Assembly: GCA_043805435.1 (NCBI GenBank)
Contig: JAZDHY010000051.1
Coordinates: 62,001-126,000 of the forward strand
Direction of reading: 5' to 3'
Origin: JAEXOD01 sp043805435
GTDB lineage: Bacteria; Bacteroidota; Ignavibacteria; Ignavibacteriales; Melioribacteraceae
DNA length: 64,000 nt
Of the stretch, positions 52,999 through 62,924 are shown one piece after another (the first letter of the stretch is position 1; each line of letters opens with the position of its first letter). The notes beneath the pieces are model-generated. The model saw only the letters and a list, made by a program, of their open reading frames with translations, was not told where the DNA came from and did not search any database. The translations under genes were made by a program, and so were the position numbers.

Positions 52999-54831
52999 TT
53001 ATTCAACTGTTACACTTTTTGCTAAATTTCGTGGTTGATCTACATTTAAACCTTTTTTTACCGCTATATGGTATGCTAAAAGCTGCAATGGTATAGCTGT
53101 AAGTATTGGCATTAACATTCGTATTGTATCTGGTATTTTGATAGAATAATCAACAAGGTTGTCAATCTCGTTATCATTTTCGTTAGCAATAGCAATAATT
53201 CTTCCCTTACGAGCCTTAACCTCCTGAATATTACTGACTACTTTATCGTAAACAGAATCTTTTGGAGCAATAAATACCACAGGCATATTTTCATCAACTA
53301 AAGCAATTGGACCATGTTTCATTTCAGCAGCAGGATATCCTTCTGCATGAATATATGAAATTTCTTTTAATTTCAGTGCTCCTTCTAAAGCAACAGGAAA
53401 ATTATAACCGCGGCCTAAATACAAAAAATTATTCGAATCGACAAATTTGTCCGCAATAGCGGCTATTTCGTCACTCATTGAAAGAATTTTTTTGATTTTT
53501 TCCGGCAATAATAAAAGTTCTGTAATAATATTTTTTCCGTCAACAAGGCTTAAAGATTTTTTGCGGCCAATTAATAACGATATTAGCGCAAAAACCATTA
53601 GTTGTGACGTAAAAGCTTTTGTAGAAGCAACACCAATTTCAGGTCCGGCATGAATATAAACCCCGGCATCGCTTGTTCGGGCAATTGAACTACCAACTGC
53701 ATTACATATTCCTAATACAAGTCCTCCTTTTCTTTTGGCTTCAACCATGGCTGCAAGTGTATCGGCAGTTTCTCCACTTTGAGAAATAAAAAACAATGTG
53801 TCATCTTTATTAATAATAGGATTTCTATATCTAAATTCAGAAGCATATTCAACTTCAACAGGTATTCCGGTAAATTGTTCTAACATATATTCGCCTACCA
53901 ATCCGGAGTGCCAAGAAGTACCGCATGCAGAAATTATAATTCGTTTTGAATCGGCAATTCTATCTTCAAAACCTTCCAAACCGCCTAACTTTGCAATTCC
54001 ATCATCAAAAATCAATCTTCCGCGCATAGAATTCGCAATGGATTCAGGCTGTTCCATAATTTCTTTCAGCATAAAATGAGGATAACCTCCCTTACTGATT
54101 TCATCAAGTTTCATTTTGACTTCAATAATATCCTTAATGATATCCGCATCGGCTATTGTTTTTGCGTTAAACTTATCTTTGTAAATTTCTGCAATTTCGT
54201 TATCTTCTAAATAAACTATTTGACTTGTGTAGGCTATTAAAGCATTCACGTCACTAGCTACAAAGTTTTCATTATCACCAATACCAATTACTAATGGCGA
54301 GCCTTTTTTAGCTACTACAATTTTATCCGGTTCATTTAAATAAACAACAGCAATGCCGTAAGTTCCTTCAACTTCATTTAATGCATACCTAACCGATTGA
54401 AACAAATTATAACCTTTTTTCAAATAATCATCAATCAAATGTGCTAAAACCTCAGTATCTGTTTCAGATACAAATTGATAACCTTTTTGTTTCAAACCGG
54501 TTCGTAAAGTAGAGTAATTTTCAATTATACCATTATGAATAATAAACAATGATTTATTTACATTATAATGCGGATGTGCATTAATTTCATTTGGTATTCC
54601 ATGGGTAGCCCATCTTGTATGGCCTATCCCGATGTTTGAAAATAAATCTTCACCTTCAATTAACTTTTCCAGTAAAGACACTTTTCCTTTACTTTTATAC
54701 AGTTTTGCTTTATTATCTGTTATTATTCCAATTCCTGCGGAATCATAACCCCTGTATTCTAATCTTTTTAATCCTTCTATTAATATAGGAACACTGTTCC
54801 TTCCACCGATATAACCTACTATACCGCACAT
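52999..54831 (-). CDS. glmS: Glutamine-fructose-6-phosphate aminotransferase (isomerising)
   Basis: A 610-residue GlmS, the first step towards UDP-GlcNAc for wall and surface polysaccharides. The glutaminase nucleophile is Cys2 (MCGIVGYIGGRNS). GHTRWATHG holds the glutamine-site residues. The two SIS sugar-isomerase domains have ISACGTSWHSGLVGEY and FISQSGETADTLAA in the first, and LGRGYNFPVALEGALKLKEI in the second. The C-terminal DQPRNLAKSVTVE is the classic tail. AAGGAG precedes the ATG. I see no glmS-ribozyme-like sequence upstream. Three more genes follow closely on the same strand. Confidence 0.97.
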   Translation of the reverse strand: MCGIVGYIGGRNSVPILIEGLKRLEYRGYDSAGIGIITDNKAKLYKSKGKVSLLEKLIEGEDLFSNIGIGHTRWATHGIPNEINAHPHYNVNKSLFIIHNGIIENYSTLRTGLKQKGYQFVSETDTEVLAHLIDDYLKKGYNLFQSVRYALNEVEGTYGIAVVYLNEPDKIVVAKKGSPLVIGIGDNENFVASDVNALIAYTSQIVYLEDNEIAEIYKDKFNAKTIADADIIKDIIEVKMKLDEISKGGYPHFMLKEIMEQPESIANSMRGRLIFDDGIAKLGGLEGFEDRIADSKRIIISACGTSWHSGLVGEYMLEQFTGIPVEVEYASEFRYRNPIINKDDTLFFISQSGETADTLAAMVEAKRKGGLVLGICNAVGSSIARTSDAGVYIHAGPEIGVASTKAFTSQLMVFALISLLIGRKKSLSLVDGKNIITELLLLPEKIKKILSMSDEIAAIADKFVDSNNFLYLGRGYNFPVALEGALKLKEISYIHAEGYPAAEMKHGPIALVDENMPVVFIAPKDSVYDKVVSNIQEVKARKGRIIAIANENDNEIDNLVDYSIKIPDTIRMLMPILTAIPLQLLAYHIAVKKGLNVDQPRNLAKSVTVE

Positions 54832-54956
54832 AGTTACTCCTTAAGATTATTATTTTTTTAGTAATTCCTATGAGCGTAGCTAATGATCCGGACAATGCCG
54901 CAACAATAGAGGATTAAGTTTTTGAAAATAAAATTTGTTGACTTTTACTATATGTT

Positions 54957-57900
54957 TCATTTAATTTTTGCAATTTTTTTAGTTTCAGCACGTGTTTCAC
55001 CATTTTTACTAACAATTACCTTGTAAAAATAGACACCATTACCAATTTCATCGCCATCTTCATCCTTTCCGTCCCAGTAAAACTTATTGAATCCAAATTT
55101 AAGTGGTTCTATTGGAATTTCCAAATTTTTTATTAATCTTCCTGCCACTGTGAACACTTTTATTTTAATTTCATCCGGTTTTTCGGTTCCGGTCATGTTA
55201 AAAGTAAAATATGTTGAGCCGCTAAACGGATTTGGATAATTATATATCTCTTTAATCTCGTTTTTATTATTTACTACAAAAGAAATTCGATACGATGTCG
55301 TATCAAAGTAATTTAGAGATGCATCACGTGCTAAGACCTCTAAAAAATGCGTTCCGTCACGTAAAGACGGGTTCCAGGTTAATATTGCCGTTGAATTGGG
55401 ATAAGGAGTATATGAAAATATCAGACTATCTTTTGGCACTTGTACATTATTATGATAAACATAAAAAAATGTAGAATCTAAAGGAAGCGGACTATTATCT
55501 TTTAATGTCATTAAAACTAAAGGTTTTGCCGAAATAATATCACCATCAAGTATATCTTCACCGTCAAATTTAATTTCAAATGTCGGATTTAATGAATCGC
55601 GAGACACATAAAAACTTTTATTCCCAATATTATTATATGTGTACAATTCCCTTTCTTTTAATACACCTTCCACATTTACTTTATTAACAAATTGTAAATT
55701 AGATGTGTTAATATTATTTTTTATTGTGATAGTCGAATCGGCCGGCACAGCAATATTTTTTGACAAAAATGGAGTTTGATTTCCATTAATCCAAAAGTTA
55801 AGCTGTAATGAATCGGCAGTGGAGGCACCATAATTTTTAACATCAAATGACATTTCAATCGGAAATCCCTGCATTAACGAATCCGGATTAAAGGATAGAG
55901 ATTTGTTTGCTATATTAATTTCCGGCAGCCCTTTGTAAGATATTTTAATCTTTTTAATTTGCAATGGACTTGAAACACTTTGTGATGAATCGGCAAATGA
56001 AAACTTGTACCTTAACGATTGATAAATTACAGGGTCAACATCGTCTAGGGAAACTGAAGTTGCAGCAGAATCTTTTACAATTTCCCACAGATTATTTGTT
56101 TTATTAAGTCCCTCTAAATAAGCATAATATGTTCCGTTCGAACCATCAGAGTAAATATTATATTCTGCTTTTTGCCATTTTTTTGCATTATTTATTTCAG
56201 GTGATGTTGCAGTACCGCTTGTTTGATAATAAGTACCAACAAACATACTGAATTTAGGAACCATGTTCCATTGATGAACTGATCCAAAAACAACATCATT
56301 AACATTATCATAAGTCCATGAATAATATCCTTGATAAGGTTTATAAGGAAGCCAATCAATTCCTTCAAATTCTCCTGTTGCAATATTTAATTTTCTCATA
56401 AAACCGTTAATATTGTTTTCATAAGGATAAATATAACCTTTTGCAACAAAAAAATCCGCAAAACTTTCGTACGATGTACCGGTAAAAGCAATATCTTCAC
56501 GCGATTTTTTAAAATTATTTCTTGGGTCTAATATTCTTAATGTATATCTTGTATCACCGGTTGTATCAGCAACAGTAAGATTATAGACGTACTTTCCGTC
56601 AGATTTGACATAAAAAGCCCCTTTTTTTTGTGGCTTGCACGAAAATACATCTAATAGCCCATCCGGGACTTCAACATAATTAATTTTTCCGGTAACCGGA
56701 TCAATTTCGGTCAATTCGTAAGGATTACCTGTGGCTGCATATATTTTATCATTTAAATAAAATAACGAATTCCATATTCTAATAGTATCACAAGGAACTA
56801 TCCCATAAAACTTACCCTGTTCTGTTCCATTAAAACCGGTTCCAAATTTATATATATTAGTTACGCCCGCATAATAAGCCAAATGCCCTACAAATAAAAA
56901 AGTCCCATCGGTTGTAAATGCCGAATAACTATGTAAACCATCTACAGAATCAGGAAAAATATCTTGAATAAAATTCGAGTTGTTTGGTAAAGGTGGTAAT
57001 TTTTCCAAATTCAATTTTAAAGTTTTAGTATTTTCGTCAAATATAAGATTATTTGTTTCAAATAATTTTAATTGGACGTTACTTAATACAAAAGAATTTG
57101 AATCGGCTGTTAAGGATATACTAAAAGTATGCGGATCAGACCATAAAGGAGCTTGTTCAAGATCCTTAACTCTTGAATGCCAAAAATAAAAACCATTTGG
57201 AAGGTCAATTGGCGTTTCCCAGCTTACTATTCCGCTGGATCCAAATAACTCGGGTGAAATAACTATTGGAGAATTAAACGATAAAGAAGTATCAATTTCA
57301 ATAAAATACGAATAATTTTTTGATAAATATTCACTTGGGTCTGCAAGTATAAATTTAATACGTTTCTTATTTGTAATCATTCCGTTAAGTGGTGCTATAA
57401 TGCTAGTTTCCTTAACATTATAAACAGGTAAATATTTTTGGGCAGTATTATCGGAATGATCGTCTTCATCAATATCATATAAACCATTTATTTCGGTTTT
57501 AAAATTATATAACCCGGATTTATGAGATTTCCAATTAAAAGTTAACGAATCATATTCGCCAAAACTTTGCAAATATTTTGTACCCAATTCAAAAGAAGTA
57601 TCTGCAGATGAAACATATATTTTAACTGCCACGCTATCATTCTTAAAAACTCTGCCAATGTTTCTAATTTTAACTTTAATAATAATATCATCATCAACAA
57701 GTGGAGTTTCGGGAATAAAATTTATATCCGATGCAGAAATCTTAAAATCCGGTTTTCTTACAAAAGCTAAATCAATAGCAGGATCACCTAACAAAGTAAG
57801 TAAAGCTACTTGATCACTTTCGAACGAAGTAATACCTGATGAAAAAGTTGCTTTTGCATACCTGATTGCATCACCAACAACATATTTTTTATTACCAAAT

Positions 57901-60611
57901 ATTTGGTAGAATAATCTCTTATTCAGTTCTTTTGCAGGCTGCCACATAGTTAAACCTGTATGTCCCCAAAAACCAATAGCTCCTTTATTGGGCACTTTAA
58001 TAAATTGTTCACCAAAAACATCCTGGTTATCAAAATGCGCCGTATAACATGTAATACTTGAAATAAATGGAAGTCTTCCGCCATTTTCAAGTTGATAAAT
58101 ATGGTCGTTCAAAAATACTGCATCCCATTGATATCCTCCGCCATGACCAAAGAAATTTATCAAAACAGATCCATTATTAATATTTTCAAGAATTTCGCTT
58201 GTATTACCAATAAATGGTGCTTGCGAAGGTTTGTTTAAAAATGTGAACACCTTATTTGTATTATAACCTTCAGGTGCAACATAATTGGCTTCCAACGAAA
58301 TACATTCTTCATTAAATTTAAAATACTCTGCATCAGTTACATCCTGCCCGCCACCTATTAAAAACACATCTTGTCTCCAAAGTTTGCTGTTATCACTTGG
58401 GTAGCTGCTTATTTTATCCACTAAAACATTACTCTCTTCAATAGTCTCGCACGAAAGTCTTCCGATAGCCATATCAGGTATAATATCAGCCCCGCTTATA
58501 CATGCAAACATATTATCACTTGCAGCTTGACCATATTGATATGCATGATAAGGAATTGAAGGTATATAATTTATTCGGCTATTAGTTAATAAACCTCTAT
58601 AATCACGACTCATATCCCCCATCAAAACCACATAAGAAGCTGCAGGAGAAGACCAGTTTTCAAAAGCATATTTTAAGAAACTTTGTATCGCCCAAGGGTC
58701 AAGTAATCCACCCGAAAATTCATTATAAATATCAAAAACGTTAACAACTGAAACACGAGGAGAATTATATCCTGTTAAATTTCCTCGTCTAAATTCAGCC
58801 AGTCTATTAGCTGCGCTTAGAAATTTAGGATGAGCAATTATTATATAATCTGATCCCTGCTGAGTATTTCTTAAATCCGAATTAACATTAATTCTTATGG
58901 AATCAGGGCTTTTATAATTAGCCGTTGAAAAACAAAAATATTCAGTAGGAATATAAACCTGATCAACAAATTCAACACTCTCCCAAACATTATGAGTAAC
59001 TGATGCATTTTTAATTATTTCCCCTCTGCTCGGAATATAAACAAGCATTGTGTCTGCAGTCCATCTGTAAACAGTAAATTTTGTTTTTCCAAAATTGTTG
59101 GGAGGAGAAGAAAAAATAAATTTATCACCATATGCCGAATTATTTTGCCAGTACTCAATTTCGTACCAATTTATTCTAATTTCATCGCTTCCGTTATCTA
59201 ATCTATCATAAACCTGAAAATTATTTGTTGGGTAAATACCAACTTCACCAAGTTTAACGGTTTTTTCAAAAGTTGCTTCTCTTTGACCGCTCCATAATTT
59301 TGAACCAATTAATTGGCTGGTTAATTCAATATCTGCTTTATGATCGCCGGTTGTAAGACCATGTAAATTAACTCTAAATGTTATATTTACAGAATCGGTA
59401 CACATATATAAGGGAGATTCAAATGCAGAATAAAAAGCTTCTCTTACTACTCCGGCCATACAAGAAGCTTTACCCCACTGCCAATAATCGCGGTTTCCAT
59501 TTTCAGCCCAGCCAAAATTTTCAAACAATTCATCTTTTTCAAAGTGTAAAGTCTTTTTGTTTGTAATAAAGGCTTGTCCCCATACCATAGGAAAACCATC
59601 AATCTCTTTAAATTGATATCCGGTTGTATCCGCTTGATATGAAAACCAGTAAACATTTGAATTATTATAAATATTAATTTTAGAATATAACTTAGGAGCA
59701 GGCGGATATCCACAAAACTGCAAATAATCTCCAACTCCAAAAATGGAATCTTTGCCGGATTCTACATCAATTGGTATTTTAACTCCATTGCAAAATAATT
59801 CGAGCTTTGATGATTGAATTACTTTTCCTTCATCTAAACCGGCAGCAATAAAATCATCATATTTAATTCTATATAATCCTTTTTCCTTTAAATAAATCTT
59901 AAAATACTCTTTATTTGGGTTGTACCAGTAATCGTCGGTTGCATTTTTTTCGCTATTATCAAGTATTTTTCCTGTCCATTGTTTGGCTTGAGAATAATTA
60001 ATTACAGAGGTTTCCAAAAAATCGTTTGTTGCAGCATCGTCAACCGGAAATAAATTATTAGTTGTTTTATTGTTATAATCCACCCTGAAAGTGATTTTTT
60101 TATTATACAATAATTCTCTTTTTACCGGATTAAATAAAAACGGCGAAATATTAATGTTTTGAATTTGGGCGTATCTTGAAACAAATTTTGCTTTTAATGC
60201 TGCTGTAACTAGAGGGAAATAATTATTAGCAGAATAAATTTCTTTATTAAAATTTGTAATACTTAATAAAACACCATCATTAGTATATGTAGGAACCGGT
60301 AAAATAAATTTATTGGATATTATTTCTTGTTCATTTTTTAATATTGTAATTTTTGGTTCAGAAGTAAATCCAATTCCCAAGGAAAGATACATTTCCGGTA
60401 ATAATGGCTCTCCTTCATTATTATTAAAAATGGTTTTACCGTAAATTTTTGTAAAAGTCTTATTTTCAACAATTGTATCCCTAAATTGAAATTGATTGTT
60501 AAAGTCCACTTCAATAGTTATTGATTTTTCATTTGAATCAATAATTTTGTAATTCTGCGGATAAATAATTCCACAAATAAATATGAGAATTGTCAAAATC
60601 TTAATATTCAT
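54957..60611 (-). CDS. Very large gingipain/PorU-like C25 cysteine peptidase with T9SS-type tail
   Basis: I place the start at the ATG at 60611 (1884 residues), where a signal peptide begins (MNIKILTILIFICGIIYPQ); an upstream in-frame TTG at 60656 is less likely. The C25 peptidase core lies roughly at residues 590-970, with catalytic His823 (FFGHGGGYQWD) and Cys855 (ITCYTAHFD). An Ig/CARDB-like domain follows (DFKISASDINFIPETPLVDD). A region with propeller-like repeats (about 1190-1500), a second CARDB-like domain and a FlgD-like/T9SS tail (NYPNPFSGSTYFTFNM ... NGVYFYKVIVSK) complete it. The peptidase part resembles PorU, the T9SS sortase, but the long C-terminal half is unusual. A surface protease is the other reading. 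Confidence 0.8.
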   Translation of the reverse strand: MNIKILTILIFICGIIYPQNYKIIDSNEKSITIEVDFNNQFQFRDTIVENKTFTKIYGKTIFNNNEGEPLLPEMYLSLGIGFTSEPKITILKNEQEIISNKFILPVPTYTNDGVLLSITNFNKEIYSANNYFPLVTAALKAKFVSRYAQIQNINISPFLFNPVKRELLYNKKITFRVDYNNKTTNNLFPVDDAATNDFLETSVINYSQAKQWTGKILDNSEKNATDDYWYNPNKEYFKIYLKEKGLYRIKYDDFIAAGLDEGKVIQSSKLELFCNGVKIPIDVESGKDSIFGVGDYLQFCGYPPAPKLYSKINIYNNSNVYWFSYQADTTGYQFKEIDGFPMVWGQAFITNKKTLHFEKDELFENFGWAENGNRDYWQWGKASCMAGVVREAFYSAFESPLYMCTDSVNITFRVNLHGLTTGDHKADIELTSQLIGSKLWSGQREATFEKTVKLGEVGIYPTNNFQVYDRLDNGSDEIRINWYEIEYWQNNSAYGDKFIFSSPPNNFGKTKFTVYRWTADTMLVYIPSRGEIIKNASVTHNVWESVEFVDQVYIPTEYFCFSTANYKSPDSIRINVNSDLRNTQQGSDYIIIAHPKFLSAANRLAEFRRGNLTGYNSPRVSVVNVFDIYNEFSGGLLDPWAIQSFLKYAFENWSSPAASYVVLMGDMSRDYRGLLTNSRINYIPSIPYHAYQYGQAASDNMFACISGADIIPDMAIGRLSCETIEESNVLVDKISSYPSDNSKLWRQDVFLIGGGQDVTDAEYFKFNEECISLEANYVAPEGYNTNKVFTFLNKPSQAPFIGNTSEILENINNGSVLINFFGHGGGYQWDAVFLNDHIYQLENGGRLPFISSITCYTAHFDNQDVFGEQFIKVPNKGAIGFWGHTGLTMWQPAKELNKRLFYQIFGNKKYVVGDAIRYAKATFSSGITSFESDQVALLTLLGDPAIDLAFVRKPDFKISASDINFIPETPLVDDDIIIKVKIRNIGRVFKNDSVAVKIYVSSADTSFELGTKYLQSFGEYDSLTFNWKSHKSGLYNFKTEINGLYDIDEDDHSDNTAQKYLPVYNVKETSIIAPLNGMITNKKRIKFILADPSEYLSKNYSYFIEIDTSLSFNSPIVISPELFGSSGIVSWETPIDLPNGFYFWHSRVKDLEQAPLWSDPHTFSISLTADSNSFVLSNVQLKLFETNNLIFDENTKTLKLNLEKLPPLPNNSNFIQDIFPDSVDGLHSYSAFTTDGTFLFVGHLAYYAGVTNIYKFGTGFNGTEQGKFYGIVPCDTIRIWNSLFYLNDKIYAATGNPYELTEIDPVTGKINYVEVPDGLLDVFSCKPQKKGAFYVKSDGKYVYNLTVADTTGDTRYTLRILDPRNNFKKSREDIAFTGTSYESFADFFVAKGYIYPYENNINGFMRKLNIATGEFEGIDWLPYKPYQGYYSWTYDNVNDVVFGSVHQWNMVPKFSMFVGTYYQTSGTATSPEINNAKKWQKAEYNIYSDGSNGTYYAYLEGLNKTNNLWEIVKDSAATSVSLDDVDPVIYQSLRYKFSFADSSQSVSSPLQIKKIKISYKGLPEINIANKSLSFNPDSLMQGFPIEMSFDVKNYGASTADSLQLNFWINGNQTPFLSKNIAVPADSTITIKNNINTSNLQFVNKVNVEGVLKERELYTYNNIGNKSFYVSRDSLNPTFEIKFDGEDILDGDIISAKPLVLMTLKDNSPLPLDSTFFYVYHNNVQVPKDSLIFSYTPYPNSTAILTWNPSLRDGTHFLEVLARDASLNYFDTTSYRISFVVNNKNEIKEIYNYPNPFSGSTYFTFNMTGTEKPDEIKIKVFTVAGRLIKNLEIPIEPLKFGFNKFYWDGKDEDGDEIGNGVYFYKVIVSKNGETRAETKKIAKIK

Positions 60612-60691
60612 AAATAACCCTATTATTATAAATTTAATACTCAACATAGAAATCAAATTATTTCAATGCAAGTCAAAAATATTAATTATTT

Positions 60692-62329
60692 TTAAAACAT
60701 GTTGTAATTTAGGGTAATAAAGGACTCTAATGAGTTTTTTGAAGTAGTTTCTGATTTATATTGGATATAGTTAACTGAAAAATCCAAATTTAAATTATAA
60801 GAAAACAGATACTTAATATTTAAATGGCTCTTATATGTGTGTTCTAACAAACCATCTAAAAGTTTAGGATTTTTATCGCTTAATAATAATGTTGTACTCA
60901 CTAAGTATGATCCGCCATAATTATACAACAAATTACCTTTTTCATCATATTTATTATTTCCATGGTCAATTTTATCAAAACGCAAAGTTAATATTAAATT
61001 TGATGAATAAAAATATGTAGCCTTAACACTTACAGCAATCGAATTAGGTGATAAGTTAGCACCTAAGGGGCTGCCATTATTAGTATAAGTTAACGATTCT
61101 CCAATTTCGGGATGTGAAAAAGTAAAAGGTCTAATTTGAATATAATCGACGTTTATTAACATATTATTAAAAAAGTATGGATAAGTAACATTAAAACCAG
61201 CCTGCCATGCTATTCTATTATTTGGAGTATTCCATTTGCCCTTACCCCAAAGATTAAAATTTATATCATCAAACGTAATTGAGCTGACAAATTCGCATCC
61301 ATTAGATATTAAATATCGAATATCAAAATTTAGAAATGAATTATCTAAATCATTCGATGAACGCTGAGCAGATTCCCACAATAAAAATGGATTTAAATAT
61401 GAAAGTTCTAAAGGACGATTTGCATATATTATTGCTTGAGTTATACCAAGTTTTAGTTTATCGGAGGGATTAAAACCAATTCGGTTAATAGCAATATATT
61501 TTGCACTTTTTCGCTTAACTCCTCCAATCAAAGAATCGATATAAAATATCTCACTCGGTTGAACTAACCAACCATGCAAAAAAGTATAGTTAAACTTTTT
61601 ATAGCGAAAATTAAACTTAAAAAAATCAAATGGTTGTGAAGAATTTCCAATAATTAACGGATTTAATAAATTGGCTCCCCATAAAATTGTAGTTCGCCCC
61701 GCAAAAATTGAAAGGTTGCTATTTTCATAATTAATATAACCGGCAGTACCATCAAAATATTTAATTTTAGTGTTATTAAAAGAAAAACTTCTGCTAACTC
61801 TATAATCAAGTTTTGCTGTTTCCTTATCCCCCATCTGAAAACCGTTCCAAGCCTCTAAATATGCAGCTAAGTTATTACCATAATTTAATTTAACTTTTCC
61901 ACCATATACTATCAAACCGGCAGTATTATTAACACCATCATGTCTATTATTTATATAAATGGAAGAGAATAAAGGATCAATTGTAAAATTAAGAAGTGAG
62001 TCTTTATAAATAATAATATTATTTTCTTTTTCGGAAAGAAATGCATCTCGAATGATACTTCGCTCCTCCCAAAAATACTTAGATATTTGATTATCGGAAG
62101 AAAATTTTTGTAATAAATTTTCTGATATATCTGCAGAATCATTTTGCTTTAGAAAACCAACAATTGATTTTTTTGATAACGGTAAAACAATATCATCGTA
62201 ATTTGTAATTTTACCGCTAACTTGTTGGAATTTAAGATAGGAATATATCGGATTTTCTGTACTTATTAACTCCGTTTGTGCAGTTAGTGTATAAAAACTA
62301 ATAAACAGAATTAATAAAATTTTCTTCAT
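60692..62329 (-). CDS. Wzi-like capsule assembly outer-membrane protein
   Basis: A 545-residue outer-membrane barrel protein with a signal peptide (ending TLTAQ), a helical N-terminal region and then many amphipathic strands (YGGKVKLNYGNNLAAYLEAW, SIFAGRTTILWGANLLNPLI). It ends in ESFITLNYNMF with terminal Phe. The layout and the RTTILWGANLLNPL-like block match the Wzi/capsule-assembly family, which anchors polysaccharide at the surface. It follows the sugar transferase gene by 8 bases, which supports a role in exopolysaccharide or capsule export. Confidence 0.75.
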   Translation of the reverse strand: MKKILLILFISFYTLTAQTELISTENPIYSYLKFQQVSGKITNYDDIVLPLSKKSIVGFLKQNDSADISENLLQKFSSDNQISKYFWEERSIIRDAFLSEKENNIIIYKDSLLNFTIDPLFSSIYINNRHDGVNNTAGLIVYGGKVKLNYGNNLAAYLEAWNGFQMGDKETAKLDYRVSRSFSFNNTKIKYFDGTAGYINYENSNLSIFAGRTTILWGANLLNPLIIGNSSQPFDFFKFNFRYKKFNYTFLHGWLVQPSEIFYIDSLIGGVKRKSAKYIAINRIGFNPSDKLKLGITQAIIYANRPLELSYLNPFLLWESAQRSSNDLDNSFLNFDIRYLISNGCEFVSSITFDDINFNLWGKGKWNTPNNRIAWQAGFNVTYPYFFNNMLINVDYIQIRPFTFSHPEIGESLTYTNNGSPLGANLSPNSIAVSVKATYFYSSNLILTLRFDKIDHGNNKYDEKGNLLYNYGGSYLVSTTLLLSDKNPKLLDGLLEHTYKSHLNIKYLFSYNLNLDFSVNYIQYKSETTSKNSLESFITLNYNMF

Positions 62330-62337
62330 GATATCAA

Positions 62338-62913
62338 CTAAATATTACCATCATTTGTTAAAATAACAAATGGTGTTTTTATTACTATTAATAAATCGCT
62401 AAAAAAATTTGCATTTTTATAATACTCTATTTCCATTGTTACACGTTCATTAGGTGTAAGAGTCTGTCTTCCGTTAATTTGAGAATATCCGGTCAAACCC
62501 GGTTTGTAATCTAAAACATGTTTTTCAAATTCATTATATTTCAAAGCAATAGACATAATTTCGGGACGAGGACCCACAACACTCATTTCACCTTTAAGTA
62601 CATTAACAAATTGAGGTATTTCGTCAATACTAATTCTGCGAAACAATTTACCGGTTTTGGTTAATCTAGGATCATTGATCTGTGTTAATTCAGGACCAAC
62701 AGAAAGTGCATTGTTTACCATACCACGTAATTTATACAAATTAAAAGGTTTGCAATTTTTTCCCATTCTTTCTTGAATAAATATAGCAGGACCTTCCGAT
62801 TCCAAACGTATGGCAGCCATACAAATTAACATAATTGGAGAAGAAATTGCTAAAATAATTAAACTTATAAAAATATCTGTAATCCTTTTTATAAAGCTAT
62901 CCTGTTTTCCCAT
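62338..62913 (-). CDS. Undecaprenyl-phosphate sugar phosphotransferase (bacterial sugar transferase family)
   Basis: A 191-residue monotopic phosphoglycosyltransferase, the minimal PglC/WcaJ-C-terminal type. It has one re-entrant hydrophobic helix (residues about 10-32), then QERMGKNCKPFNLYKLRGM, a RRISIDEIPQFVNVLKGEMS motif with the catalytic Asp-Glu pair (here SIDEIPQ) and VGPRPEIM, ending with PGLTGYSQINGRQ. It transfers a sugar-1-phosphate to undecaprenyl phosphate and starts a surface glycan. It lies 11 bases after the aminotransferase gene, whose product may supply the amino sugar. Confidence 0.92.
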   Translation of the reverse strand: MGKQDSFIKRITDIFISLIILAISSPIMLICMAAIRLESEGPAIFIQERMGKNCKPFNLYKLRGMVNNALSVGPELTQINDPRLTKTGKLFRRISIDEIPQFVNVLKGEMSVVGPRPEIMSIALKYNEFEKHVLDYKPGLTGYSQINGRQTLTPNERVTMEIEYYKNANFFSDLLIVIKTPFVILTNDGNI

Positions 62914-62924
62914 AAACAGTATAA

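Noticed and set aside
54843..54913. A short minus-strand frame upstream of glmS that would encode a hydrophobic peptide (SSIVAALSGSLATLIG)
   Set aside because: It begins right after a stop, has no ATG or ribosome site and runs into the glmS start; it is probably chance or a decayed fragment.
54832..54956. glmS ribozyme or riboswitch upstream of glmS
   Set aside because: I found none of the conserved glmS ribozyme core sequence in the 125 bases available, and the lineage does not usually carry it.
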